A stretch of 64,000 nt of DNA from Odiellus spinosus. Lineage: Eukaryota > Arthropoda > Arachnida > Opiliones > Phalangiidae. The DNA lies in NCBI GenBank assembly GCA_963920705.1, contig OY987234.1:3999351-4063350 (forward strand). The letters are read 5' to 3'. The notes under the pieces are model-generated. The model did not search any database and had not been told where the DNA came from. It saw only the letters and a list, made by a program, of their open reading frames with translations. The translations under genes were made by a program, and so were the position numbers. This document shows, in pieces, positions 32,848 to 44,540 of this stretch (position 1 is its first letter; every line of letters starts with the position of its first letter).

Positions 32848-34279
32848 TATATCAAAAATGTCTTTGCGAACAAAGACCCAGAAGGACATGTTATGGCCTT
32901 GAATGTCTGAAGTGACAGATATTTAATTTTCTTTTAAAACATTAAATTTAAATACAATTAAATTTTCTTTTAAAACATGAAATTTAAATACAATTAAATT
33001 TTCTTTTAAAACGAAATTTAAATATAATCACAATCTGGCACGATTTAGAGTTTCAAATTTCAATACAACTGATTTTATTCACTCGGAAATATTTAAGAAA
33101 AACATAACAGACGATTTTCTCCCATTGACGCTTAACATTAAATTTCGCTTAATTATTTTTCAGGGAAAACGTGTATTGAACTGTTATTTTTCAGTATAAC
33201 GCGAGTCCACTTTATGTTTTCTTAGTTTAACCCGAATTTCCACGACTCGCAATTGAACGGATCGTTAAAAATACTCGCCGGTTTATTGGAATGGGTATAT
33301 GATAAAGGGAAATGTGTTTTTTAATGCCCGTTTAAAGTCACCTTCTTTTCTAGCTTAGCAGACGACGCAAACCATAACAATTTGTACTTTCAAAGCTATA
33401 TTGCGCGCGCAAGCGGAGAGAATTTCAAAGCGACGAATTTTAGAGCGGATAAGCTTTTTAAATAAATTGTAATACTTTCATTTTTCTTTTCATTAAAACC
33501 GTACAATTAAAATGATGATTTCCATAAGGGACCACTAATTAGTTATTAGGAGTTATAAAAAAACATCCATGAATTAGGTTTGTTCGTTTGCAACCCAAGT
33601 TAAAAATTAAAATATGGTGAATTTTTATTCCCTTTAAATTCCTTGTATAAGCATCCGTAAGCTAACATGAACGAATTGCCTCGACTAAAGTCGAGGAGTT
33701 GTAATAAAACATTATCCATGGATTAGGTTTGTTCGTTTGCAACCTAGATTAAAAATTAAAATATGGGGAATTTTTTTCCCTTTAAATTCCTTGATAAGCA
33801 TTCATAAGCTAACATGAACGAGAACGAATTGCCTCGACTAAAGTCGAAGAGTTATAATAAAGCATTATCCATAGAAAACATTATCCATAGAAAACATTAT
33901 CCAATTAAGGTATGAGATCAGATCATAGAACTTTGAGTCTATGCCTAAAGCCAAAGCTAAATTAAGTATATTTTTCTATCGAAATTTAATGTTAAGCGTC
34001 AATGGGAGAAAATCGTCTGTTATGTTTTTCTTAAATATTTCCGAGTGAATAAAATCAGTTGTATTGAAATTTGAAACTCTAAATCGTGCCAGATTGTGAT
34101 TATATTTAAATTTCGTTTTAAAAGAAAATCTAATTGTATTTAAATTTCATGTTTTAAAAGAAAATTTAATTGTATTTAAATTTAATGTTTTAAAAGAAAA
34201 TTAAATATCTGTCACTTCAGACATTCAAGGCCATAACATGTCCTTCTGGGTCTTTGTTCGCAAAGACATTTTTGATATA
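32848..34279. mobile_element. Foldback element with ~300-bp inverted arms
   Basis: The ends TATATCAAAAATGTCTTTGC (32,848) and its reverse complement (34,260-34,279) open arms that pair to about 33,165/33,975, including GACGATTTTCTCCCATTGAC and its complement. The left arm contains a ~50-bp AATTTAAATACAATTAAATT triplication. The centre holds a tandem ~165-bp pair (about 33,545-33,870) with GAACGAATTGCCTCGACTAAAGTCGA. No coding frame. Confidence 0.8.
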
Positions 34280-34339
34280 ATATCTGTCACTTCAGTCTAA
34301 CACGAAAGTGTTAACTTCTATATTAAAAGACTAGCCCTT

Positions 34340-36697
34340 TAAAAAGTGATTCAGTCAAATCTCTACATTTTTACCATTGCCCTTTAAACCCAATTAAAAT
34401 TAATTTTTTCATAATTTTTGATGTTAATAGCTGCGGCAGCCGCACTTGATTCAGTCAAATCTCTACATTTTTACCATTGCCCTTTAATCCCAATTAAAAA
34501 AAATTTTTACATTATTTTTGATGTTAATAGCTGGGGCAGCCTCACTTGATTCAGTCAGATCTCTACATTTTTACCATTGCCCTTTAATCCCAATTAAAAT
34601 TAATTTTTACATTATTTTTGATGTTAATAGCTGGGGGAGCCGCACTTGATTCAGTCAAATCTCTACATTTTTACCATTGCCCTTTAATTCCAATTAAAAA
34701 AAAATTTTACATTATTTTTGATGTTAATAGCTGGGGGAGCCGCACTTGATTCAGTCAAATCTCTACATTTTTACCATTGCCCTTTAATTCCAATTAAAAA
34801 AAAATTTTACATTATTTTTGATGTTAATAGCTGGGGGAGCCGCACTTGATTCAGTCAAATCTCTACATTTTTACCATTGCCCTTTAATCACAATTAAAAT
34901 TAATTTTTACATTATTTTTGATGTTAATAGCTGGGGCAGACGCACTTGATTCAGTCAAATCTCTACATTTTTACCAGTGCCTCTTAATCCCAATTAAAAT
35001 TAATTTTTTCATTATTTTTGATGTTAACAGCTGGGGCAGCCGCACTTGATTCAGTCAGATCTCTACATTTTTACCATTGCCCTTTAAACCCAATTAAAAT
35101 TAATTATTTCACAATTTTTGATGTTAATAGCTGGGGCAGCCTCACTTGATTCAGTCAAATTTCTACATTTTTACCAGTGCCCTTTAATCCCAATTAAAAT
35201 TTATTTTTTCATTATTTTTGATGTTAATAGCTGGGGCAGCCGCACTTGATTCAGTCAGATCTCTACATTTTTACCATTGCCCTTTAAACCCAATTAAAAT
35301 TAATTATTTCACAATTTTTGATGTTAATAGCTGGGGCAGCCTCACTTGATTCAGTCAAATTTCTACATTTTTACCAGTGCCCTTTAATCCCAATTAAAAT
35401 TTATTTTTTCATTATTTTTGATGTTAATAGCTGGGGCAGCCTCACTTGATTCAGTCAAACCTCTACATTTTTACCAGTGCCCTTTAATCCCAATTAAAAT
35501 TAATTTTTACATTATTTTTGATGTTAATAGCTGGGGCAGCCTCACTTGATTCAGTCAAACCTCTACATTTTTACCAGTGCCCTTTAATCCCAATTAAAAT
35601 TAATTTTTACATTATTTTTGATGTTAATAGCTGGGGCAGCCGCACTTGATTCAGTCAGATCTCTACATTTGTACCATTGCCCTTTAAACCCAATTAAAAT
35701 TAATTTTTTCATAATTTTTGATGTTAATAGCTGGGGCAGCCGCACTTGATTCAGTCAAATCTCTACATTTTTACCATTGCCCTTTAATCCCAATTAAAAT
35801 TAATTTTTTCCTTATTTTTGATGTTAATAGCTGGGGCAGCCGCACTTGATTCAGTCAAATCTCTACATTTTTACCATTGCCCTTTAATCCCAATTAAAAT
35901 TAATTTTTACATTTTTTTGATGTTAATAGCTGGGGCAGCCGCACTTGATTTAGTCAAATTTCTACATTTTTACCATTGCCCTTTAAACCTAATTAAACTA
36001 AATTTTTTCATAATTTTTGATGTTAATAGCTGCGGCAGCCGCACTTGATTTAGTCAAATTTCTACATTTTTACCATTGCCCTTTAAACCCAATTAAAATT
36101 AATTTTTTCATAATTTTTGATGTTAATGGCTGGGGCAGCCGCACTTGATTTAGTCAAATTTCTACATTTTTACCATTGCCCTTTAAACCCAATTAAAATT
36201 AATTTTTTCATAATTTTTGATGTTAATAGCTGGGGCAGCCTCACTTGATTCAGTCAGATCTCTACATTTTCCCCATTGCCCTTTAAACCCAATTAAAATT
36301 AATTTTTTCATCAATTTTGATGTTAATACCTCCGACAGCCGCAGCGAAATCATTATATTTTCCCCATTGCCCTTTAAACCAAATTTAAATTAAATTTTTC
36401 ATCAATTTTGATGTTAATACCTCCGACAGCCGCAGTGAAATCTTTATATTTTCCCCATTGCCCTTTAAACCAAATTTAAATTAATTATTTCAGCAATTTT
36501 GATGTTAATACCTCCGACAGCCGCAATGAAATCTTTATATTTTCCCCATTGCCCTTTAAACCAAATTTAAATTAATTATTTCAGCAATTTTGATGTTAAT
36601 ACCTCCGACAGCCGCAGCGAAATCTTTATATTTTCCCCATTGCCCTTTAAACCAAATTCCAATTAATTTTTTCATTATTTTTGATGTTAATACCTTC
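34340..36697 (+). repeat. 100-bp satellite array (~24 units)
   Basis: Tandem units of almost exactly 100 bp, each with GATTCAGTCAAATCTCTAC, CATTGCCCTTTAA, CCAATTAAAATTAA and TTTTTGATGTTAATAGCTG followed by GGGCAGCCGCACTT. From about 36,320 the last five units are a distinct variant (ACCTCCGACAGCCGCAG). Identical dimers (34,641-34,840 and a repeated 200-bp pair at 35,057-35,456) show recent local duplication. Confidence 0.95.
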
Positions 36698-37610
36698 CTT
36701 ATTGCCGTTCGGAATGGCAAGTCGTTCGGAATTTCACTCATTTTTAAAAAGGAGAGTACTTTTAAGGCGGAGAAATTGAAAATTAATGTTATTCTATGGG
36801 ATTTAGATTTTTTGCAAGAGACTTACCTTTCAGATTTATTTTCTAATGCTTCCAAATATTTTACAGGCTTTATTTTAAGACTAATTTCATAATTTTATAC
36901 CGATTAGTTTGGTCACAGTCTATAAACGGCAAAAATATGAAGAAGGAGAAATTAAGTCATTAGAGTTCAATACCCATAGCCTCCAAATCAAGCGCGCGCT
37001 CGTGCTCGTGATTTTAAAAAGCCATATAAAACCTAAGCCTAATTTGTCAAATTAGGCTTAGGTTTTTGGCGAATCTATTTCTCCGCCTTGTTGTTCCCTC
37101 CGTTTTCATAAATAGATTGTGGGCCATCTAATTGGTGTAAAATTATGAAATTAGTCTTAAAATAAAGCTCGAATCTTAATTCATACCACACGGAAAATCC
37201 AAGTCTGAAAAATATCCGGAAGTATTAGAAAATAAATCTGAAAGGTAAGCCACTTTCAAAAAACCAAATCCCATAGAATAACATTACGATTTGGCCATGC
37301 GCGAAACCAGCTAAGTACCAAAAAAAGGGTCAACTTTAGAATTAATTTTAAAATACTTAGACTTAATATTTTTAAATGAAACTTGAAAAGTTCAACATTC
37401 GAACCTTGCTCTACCATTTAAAAGTGATTATATCTGTAACAAATAATTCCTCTTTTAGTTCTGTCAATCACTGGACTTGTCCTCGAAAGAGTCGATTGTT
37501 ATTCTATGGGAGAATGGAGCGTTTTGATTGGCTAGAGACTGAATTTTTTAGGAAATCAAAATAGCATTACAGATGATGATGGGCCCAATACATAGAACCC
37601 TACCGGGTTC
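36698..37610. other. Inverted-repeat block, noncoding
   Basis: The arms 36,772-36,905 and 37,128-37,289 are imperfect inverted repeats (GTTATTCTATGGGATTT / AAATCCCATAGAATAAC and CTTATTTTAAGACTAATTTC / complement). A perfect 16-bp hairpin AAACCTAAGCCTAATT sits at the centre near 37,032-37,068. No gene recognised. The outer end remains undefined. Confidence 0.6.
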
Positions 37611-37838
37611 TAAGAATAAACAAAAATTTTATTTATTAAACAGTACATAAGCTTTTTTAATGGCATTTTTTTTATCGTTAGCTGAAAATTACATTCACTG
37701 GGTTCTTCTACTAGGGTAGCACTCTTTAGCCCTCAAATTTTGACTATTTTATTATATCCTGAGTATCCCATTATATTCACCCTAATTCACCGTAATTAAA
37801 AAGTTGGAATGATTTTCTTATCATTTGATTTTTTAACT
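37611..37838 (-). repeat. Family 3 leader, inverted
   Basis: The leader and the edge of a unit in reverse orientation (GGGTTCTTCTACTAGGGTAG...ATCATTTGATTTTTTAAC), continuing into inverted family 1. Confidence 0.75.
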
Positions 37839-38184
37839 TTAATAATATATCTCTTCTCGGCCTATATAAACGAGATTTGCAGATTCGGTACTCACAGATG
37901 CACTGTACCAATGCGTGCTTTAGGTTAGCGTTTAAAATTGTGGCGAACCCTCTCGTTCATGCAATGGTGACGTCTTCGATTGTTTAGGCAATCGTTTCTC
38001 ACCTATATTTCGGTGATAAGAGACCTATTTCTCACGATCTTTTGGGTAGAGTACTCGAATAAACCGAGGCGATTGAATGTAAATCGCATTACCTAGAAAT
38101 GTGGCCAATTTAATATATTAAGTCACTGTAAAAACATTTCACAATGTGAGTTCTAGGGATTAAATAGCACTTGAGTTGGACTTC
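37839..38184 (-). repeat. Family 1, left of the BEL insertion
   Basis: An inverted family 1 stretch ending at TTGGACTTC, followed by ATATC and the BEL LTR. The copy resumes with ATATCCTGCCAAG at 55,720. Confidence 0.85.
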
Positions 38185-38189
38185 ATATC

Positions 38190-38806
38190 TGAAGAATAGG
38201 GGTTTTTTAGTCCCTTGGCTTTTGCCTATTTAAACTTTCTTCAACTATTGGTTCTTTCTTTGGAGAGCTAATTTTCTTTTATATATTGGGCGGACTGAAA
38301 CACTCCAATATATTACTTAATTTTAACTAAGTTCGCGCGGCTAGTTTGCGATGACTATTTTTTTTCTAACTTTTGTTTTATTTTGTTTTGGAAAATAATT
38401 GCAACTTATTTTCTATTTCCTTTTAACTATTTTATTTTAAAAGTTTTCTCGCATTGGCGAGGATGACCATTTGGGTCCGACCGATGAGAATACAGTTTAT
38501 TTCGAATCTGCCCCAAGCTTCGCTTTCAAACCCGGTCCACTCCTCATGATCTTTTGTCAAGAAAAACCGGTATTTTTACCGCGCTTTTCTTAACCCCATC
38601 CCCTCTGACAACGTGGGGTGGATTTTAGCAGGAGTGGACCGCATTCCAAGCGAAACTTGAAGCTACATACAATGAAAGAAAAATATTTACAGAAAAATAG
38701 GATTTTTGGTAAATAGCAATTAAAGAGACGGTGAAATACAATTTTAAATTTTAAATGATATATGCATGTTTTTCTTTTTCTTGCGTATAACGCTCATTAT
38801 TTTACA
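38190..38806 (-). repeat. BEL 3' LTR
   Basis: Plus-strand termini TGAAGAATAGGGG...ATTATTTTACA. A purine tract (AGGGGGAG read on the minus strand, 38,807-38,814) abuts it, as expected of a polypurine tract. It is nearly identical to 55,103-55,719. Confidence 0.92.
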
Positions 38807-38851
38807 CTCCCCCTAGGTAATACTTTTTTTTTTTAATTATTACCTAAAGGT

Positions 38852-39778
38852 TTAAGCGTTATCATTAACTTCTAGGTTACACAAATGTTTTATAGAACGT
38901 CTTATCGTGGTACCACTAGTGGTTTTGACCACGCAAGACCTGTTTTCTCCGTCGCGTCCTTTTATCATTTCTACTACCCGACCAATTTTCCACATGTGAC
39001 GTTTCAAATTGTCATCTTTTATTAGTACAATATCATTTTCTTTTATTTTATTACAGTTTTTCGCGGGTTCACCGTAGTGAGCTGATCTTAAACCCATTAT
39101 GTATTCATGTCTAAACCGATTCCAAAACTTACTAATTAACGTATCCCTATATTTTAAACGTTTCGTTAATTCCACTCTTGAAGTGATTACATTTTTTAGT
39201 GAGTGGTTTAACGGAGGCAACGATGTAAGCCTACGACCTATTAAAATTTTAGCCGGAGAAAATGGGGCTGGTTCACCTACGTCATTGTAAACGTAGGTGA
39301 TGGGTCTAGAGTTAATTATGGCCTCTGTTTCTAAAATTGCTGTCTGCATTTCTGGGTAGGTGAGGGAAGATTTTCCAACGTTCTTTTTTAACGCTGTTTT
39401 TGTAGATTTTACCAAAATCTCCCACCACCCCCCGTACCATGCAGCCCTTTCGATAATATATTTCCATACAATGCCTTGGGTTCCGAAAAATTCTTTTAAT
39501 TTATTAAGATTGAGATTTTGCCATATAAATTTTAAATCTGCATCAGCCCTTTTGAATGTTTTTGCATTATCACTGTAGATAGTGCTGGGAACGCCCCTAC
39601 GCGCTATAATTCTTCTAAAAGCGAGCAAAAAATCATCCGTACTTAGAGATGGAATCAGCTCAAGGTGTATCGCTCTGGATACGGCGCAAGTCGCCAAACA
39701 GATATAAGATTTTTTCATCCCATCGTTTTCCTTAGGGGGCCTGCAAAATCTATCCCCATTATGGAAAATGGGGGACAT
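38852..39778 (-). pseudogene. BEL/Pao integrase core and C-terminal domain
   Basis: This encodes most of the retroviral-type integrase: YICLATCAVSRAIHLEL, the second catalytic Asp in IYSDNAKTF, the Glu region in AWYGGWWEILVKS, then INSRPITYV and the BEL-specific C-terminal domain (DUF5641-like: IVLIKDDNLKRHMWKIGRV). The frame ends 46 bases before the LTR's polypurine tract. The first Asp (GIDFAGPL) is in the upstream frame; the two frames overlap at 39,715-39,778 and are offset by one base within a C-rich run near 39,735. Confidence 0.9.
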
Positions 39779-40755
39779 TCGTTTATACGGTCATGGGGCA
39801 AGGGAGCTATCGGTGTGTCGCCAGGTTTTACTCTTAGTTTATTGCACGTAAGACAATTTTTTACTACCGTTCTAGCTAATTGCCTTCCAGCTGGTAGCCA
39901 ATAGCGCTCGCGGAGCTGGGTTATAGTATCGTTTATACCCCCGTGTTTAACTTGAATGTGGCTTCTCGTCATGAGTTGTTTTGCCAAAATTTCGTTTTTG
40001 TTTATAAGTATGGGATGTTTTTCTCTATAATCCAGCTTCGCTTCCTGAAGGCGCCCACCTACACATAACATTCCTTGGTCATTAAGAATGGGGTTTAGGG
40101 TTATGAATTTTGAATTCCTATCTATTTGGTCGCCATTCTTAAGAGAGTTTAATTCATTTGCATATATTTTAGCTTGGGTATCTTTTACCCACATTATTTC
40201 TGCTACTCTCATTTCTTCTGCGGTTATGGGCCCGCTAATTTTTTCGTTACTCCCTTTTACTAATTTCACGAACCTTTGAACGTAAGCGGTAATTCTCAAG
40301 TTTTTATTTAGGGAATTATGTCTGTTTAAGTCCATAATTATATGAATACCAGTTCTTTCCGAGGCGTTTAAAGCTAGGGAAGTAACTTTTCTACGTTCAT
40401 CGGCCACGATTTCTAAATCTAAATTTTTTAGGCGATGCTTTGGCCAGCTGTCTTCTTTTTCTCTTAACCACGAGGGTCCTTTCCACCAAAGCTCGCAATT
40501 CTCTAACTCCCCCCCTTTTATCCTACGTGTTGGTATCTCGGCCGGGTTATTTACGCCGGGACAATGGAACCAAGACTCTATGTTTGACAGCTTTTGTATT
40601 TCTATAACGCGGTTAGCAATGTAGGGCTTCCAAACTTTCGGAGTACCAGCTATCCAAGCTAACGCTACGGTGGAGTCGGTCCAAAAATATGTTTTTTGTA
40701 GGGCGGGGCCAAAGATTGGTTTTACGTATGTTGCTAGCCAGTAGCCGGATTCAGC
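39715..40755 (-). pseudogene. BEL/Pao RNase H end, linker and integrase zinc-binding domain
   Basis: From 40,755 downward the frame reads GYWLATYVKP, TYFWTDSTVALAWIAG (RNase H-like Asp), CPGVNNPAEIPTR, then the HHCC zinc domain (HIQVKHGG...NCLTCNKLR) and GIDFAGPL with the first integrase Asp. The stretch 39,715-40,407 is one uninterrupted frame and the upstream part is also open. It joins the RNase H fragment at 41,736 across a ~0.95-kb insertion. Confidence 0.85.
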
Positions 40756-40768
40756 TGGATGGTATTAG

Positions 40769-41722
40769 ACGGTATTAGCTTAATACGCCACGCCCCTAGG
40801 AGGAGCGTATTAAGAAGAATGGCTGCATTTCCGGCGGCAACCCTTAGACAGGTATAGCTATGTATGTAGGGACGAGAATGAGCAAGTAGCAATCAGCGTG
40901 GGAAATAAGGTGTGCCAGAGGGCAAATGACCACTTTAAAAATTGCCTCGATCGCTTAAAAAATTAAATCGGAGGGCGTGACCACTTAGAAAATTCAAGGA
41001 TTTTTTCCAAGCGTGTCGTGATTCAATAATATTTGGAAGTTTGTTTGGACTTTGGTAGTTTTGTTTCTACAAAATTAGTAGAAAAAATGTTATACCTGTA
41101 GGTCCGAGTCATTGAAAGTTAATTTATCAGGCTGTGTGAGTGTGAGTTTTGCCTGTGACTCCTCAGGGGGTCGGTGGTCATTTGTTCACTTTAAAAAAAA
41201 AACCTTATTTCCCACCCTGATAGTAACTGCATACTTTATGGTTCAGTTCAGCTCACTACCTTCAGCTGTCTGCATGATGCTACCGCGGGAAATTTAAAGC
41301 AAACGTCACGTTGAAGGTGTGTTTGTCGTCTGTAAGTGCAGTGGACATTGTCTGATATATTTTCCAAATGCCCCATAACTTATTATTTTTGAGAGGGAGT
41401 TTGTCCTATATGAAAAAGTTCTTATTAATAGAAGAAATCTAGTAATGTCTGATAATTATTTTAAATGTCCGATTACTTTGAATAGGTGAAGGGGGTTAAG
41501 AAAACTTTTCTTATTTCCGTCTCTGGCCACGTGCTAGATTATTCGTGAATCGTGACGTCAACCGTATGACTGGACATAATCATTAAAAAACCATTTCCGT
41601 TCGAAATATTTATGAGGAAAATTAAGGTAATACGCTTGCGCAGTAGCCACCAATCCGGGACCGCCCATCTAACTTGAATTAACACTGTAGGAAATAACGT
41701 CACGCACTAATACCGTAGGGGG
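40769..41722. mobile_element. Insert in BEL bounded by 13-bp direct repeats
   Basis: TGGATGGTATTAG occurs at 40,756-40,768 and 41,723-41,735. Just inside are ACGGTATTAGCTTAATACGC and, near the other end, GCGCACTAATACCGT-like sequence, giving a short inverted ACGGTATTAG. No coding frame. Superfamily not determined. The BEL reading frames on the two sides are not in phase with a simple 13-bp duplication. Confidence 0.6.
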
Positions 41723-41735
41723 TGGATGGTATTAG

Positions 41736-42066
41736 CGAACTGCAGCAGCTGGCTCCTAAAAGGCATGCCATCAATTCTAGTTTGGGAATGGAAAGGTCTA
41801 ATTTTAAAGGGGCAACTGGGGCTTTGGCTGAGACTAGAGCTACTCCTACTTGGTTTGTTTTTGTTTTAAATCTTATATAAATCGCTGTGGCATAGGCCTT
41901 TAAGCTTGAATCGCAGAAACAGTGAAGTTCTAAATCCATTATTTCCTCATCTGTTTCCCAAAAATAGTTTCGATTTATCCTAATTGTTTCTAGGAGGGGT
42001 AATTCCTTCCTCCACACTTCGAATTCTTTTCCCAAGTTTTCATCAAGTTCAGTGTCCCAATCTAAT
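41736..42066 (-). pseudogene. BEL/Pao RNase H fragment
   Basis: The frame open from 42,066 shows KEFEVWRKELPLL, LELHCFCDSSLKAYATAIYI (RNase H Asp), VALVSAKAPVAPLK and IPKLELMACLLGA. This is the block that links RT and RNase H in BEL/Pao polyproteins. It is cut at 42,066 by a family 2 fragment, so the RT upstream is missing. Confidence 0.85.
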
Positions 42067-42652
42067 TTGTCTTAATTCTGATTTTTTTGTTTTAATACTG
42101 AATTATGGACTGGATTATTTATCTTGAAATCTATGTGGTTATATCTTATTTATTTTCCTTTTTTTCTCTAGTTAGGTTTGGTTTTAAGTAGAGAATTATT
42201 TAGGGTTGTGTTGGTATACTGAAGAAATGCTTATAGGTTCAATGTGATATAATATTTTGCCTATTGGCGTTACTTGGTCTGCAAATACTCTAGAGCCTTC
42301 AAAATTATTATATGGTTTTAAAAGAAGAACCTTGACCTTGCTTATTTTACTCGATACGCATTTATATTAAAATTAATTCATTATTCAGCAAATTTTTTTC
42401 CGACTCTGGTTCTCAAAATTTTATTTTGAATTAAGTTTGATTCTTTTGCATTCAAATTTATCTTGATAAGAAGTATATTTTTGATCTGAATTATTGGTTT
42501 AATATATTTAGTGTTTAATTGAGATATTATTTCTTTTTGCTTTCAATCTTCGTCTTTCACAAATGCCATAAATTTTAATATTTTAGGTAAGGTTAGATTA
42601 GTTAACATCACGTGGTTGTCGGGGAGGTATTATTTTGGTTTCCCAACTTGTT
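42067..42652 (+). repeat. Long family 2 variant, 3' end
   Basis: The first 243 bases match 16,424-16,665. The remainder ends GTTGTCGGGGAGGTATTATTTTGG and CCCAACTTGTT, the family 2 3' terminus, preceded by TTAGGTAAGGTTAG. Confidence 0.75.
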
Positions 42653-42974
42653 CTTGTCAGCGCCCGTTGCGACACGTAATGTTGTTTTCAAATAATTAAC
42701 CAATTTTTTATCTAATCTGCTCTATTTAAGTTTCGTTTGATTTTATAAGGCTCACTTGACTGGGTAAGTTACGCGTAATAATCATAATGTATTTTAAATA
42801 CCGTTAAGCCTTAAACAAAGGCTTAACAATGTCTTTGTTTTTATTTTTTAATGTCTTTGTTCAATTTTCCTTTCAATGTTAAAAGAATTCATATCCATTT
42901 AATGCATAAACTGTCTAATTAATAAATTATTTATCTATCTCAGATAATCTCAGAAACTTAAGGTAAATGATTAT
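42653..42974. other. No gene; AT-rich with a small hairpin
   Basis: Only a 10-bp-stem hairpin GTTAAGCCTT/AAGGCTTAAC-like at 42,806-42,830 stands out. Origin unknown. Confidence 0.4.
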
Positions 42975-44095
42975 TTGGAAATATTTCTCAAACTCAGTAG
43001 TAATAAGTAATTATCTACGCTTCATTTGTTTCAGATAAGGGTAGCTTGTGGTTGTGGATATAAATATGTTCCCAAAGTGTGGATTCAAATCAACAGAGTA
43101 ACGTAATCATTAATCAGGTACGGTTGTTTTTCTTCTAGATTCGTTAACGTACGATTACAGGTATTTAAATTTTTAATCCATAAGCAAATATAATCAACAA
43201 AGTTTACGCAATAGAATTAAAAACGCTAACAAAAATGTGTCTTACAGGCACATCAGGCTAGATTGCGATTTCATTCTCTACAATAATTTTGTCACATGAC
43301 TCGATGGGCGTGTATAGATTTTTTAAGACCAAAGATGGACAATGGAGCTGCCTATCCCGTCATCACGATTAAGGGACTGATGTTTTTTACAGGTTTTTCT
43401 AATCTCCAGCGATTTGCGTACATTCAGTTTTAGGTACAATTATATAGTATGTGGTAATAAGGTCCAAAATCATTTCAGAACAAATCCAAGTACACCAATC
43501 GATTTACTCCTCAGCTTTGGCTGAACATGCTGCCAATTACCCCAGCCACAAGTTTGATTTTTTTAAATGTCCAAAATATTGCGATGATTGTCCATTATAT
43601 AAAACTGAATGTACGTGAATCGTTGGAGATAAGAAAAATCTGTAAAAAACATCAGTCCCTTAATTGTGACGACAGCCCAGCTCCATTATCGATCTTTGGT
43701 TTAAAAAAATCTATACACGCCCCCTCGAGTCATGTGACGAAGTTATTGTAGAAAATGAAATCGCAATCTAGAATTCAGACCTGATTTGCCTGTAAGACAC
43801 GAAACTAGTCGTCTCACCGTGTATTTTTGTTCGCGGTTTTTAATTCTACTGCGTAATTAAAGCTGCAAGCTTTTAAAAAACTTTCTTAATTATATTTGCT
43901 TCTGGATTAAAAATTTAAATACCTGTAGTCTTACGTTAATGAATCTAGAAGAAAAACAACCGTACTTGATTAATGATTACATTACTCTGTTGATTAGAAT
44001 CCACACTTTGGGAATATATATCCACAAGCTACCCTCATCTGAAACAATTGAAGCGTAGATAATTACTTCTGAGTTTGAGAAATATAAATTTTTTG
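42975..44095. repeat. 1.1-kb imperfect foldback upstream of the P-type gene
   Basis: The arms run inward from AAATATTTCTCAAACTCAG (42,978) and its complement (44,070-44,088), and include CAGGTACGGTTGTTTTTCTT with its complement at 43,950. They pair in blocks to about 43,420/43,620. A diverged copy of the left-arm segment (ATCGGGTACG...TTTCTTCTAG) lies at 51,578-51,660. This suggests the foldback is built from the terminal region of the P-type transposon. Confidence 0.65.
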
Positions 44096-44324
44096 ATAAC
44101 TTGATTTTCCTTATATTAATTTTTATAATTGAAGGTCAAAGGAGATGCCTCCCAAAGATGGAGTGCACCGTTGTGAAGGACCAAATTGCGCTAACAAGCA
44201 AGGACCGTTGTTTAGTTTTTCTTTTTTTCGTTTTCCGAAAGAACCTGAAAGGTATGTTTTTTTATATATTGTTTGCTGGATCCAAAAGTTTGTATATTAT
44301 ATTGTTATTATTTGTACCATATGA

Positions 44325-44540
44325 AGGTGACCACTATGCCTAGTTATAAGCAAAAGTGCCCAGATTCGTACTATAAAAAGATCAAGGAGAAATTACCAAC
44401 ATCATACCAACCAGCGTTGTTAACGCCAATTCGTACCATAAAAAGGTGACCACTATGCCTAGTTATAAGCCTAAGTGCCCGGATTTGTACTATAAAAAGA
44501 AATGAGGAAGATCATACCAACCAGCGTTCTTAAAGCCTAT
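44325..44540 (+). repeat. Tandem ~120-bp duplication in intron 1
   Basis: GGTGACCACTATGCCTAGTT...ATACCAACCAGCGTT occurs twice in succession with small differences. Noncoding. Confidence 0.75.

Noticed and set aside
34340-36697. CRISPR-like regular array
   Set aside because: The whole 100-bp unit is conserved, with no unique spacers, and the context is eukaryotic. It is a satellite.
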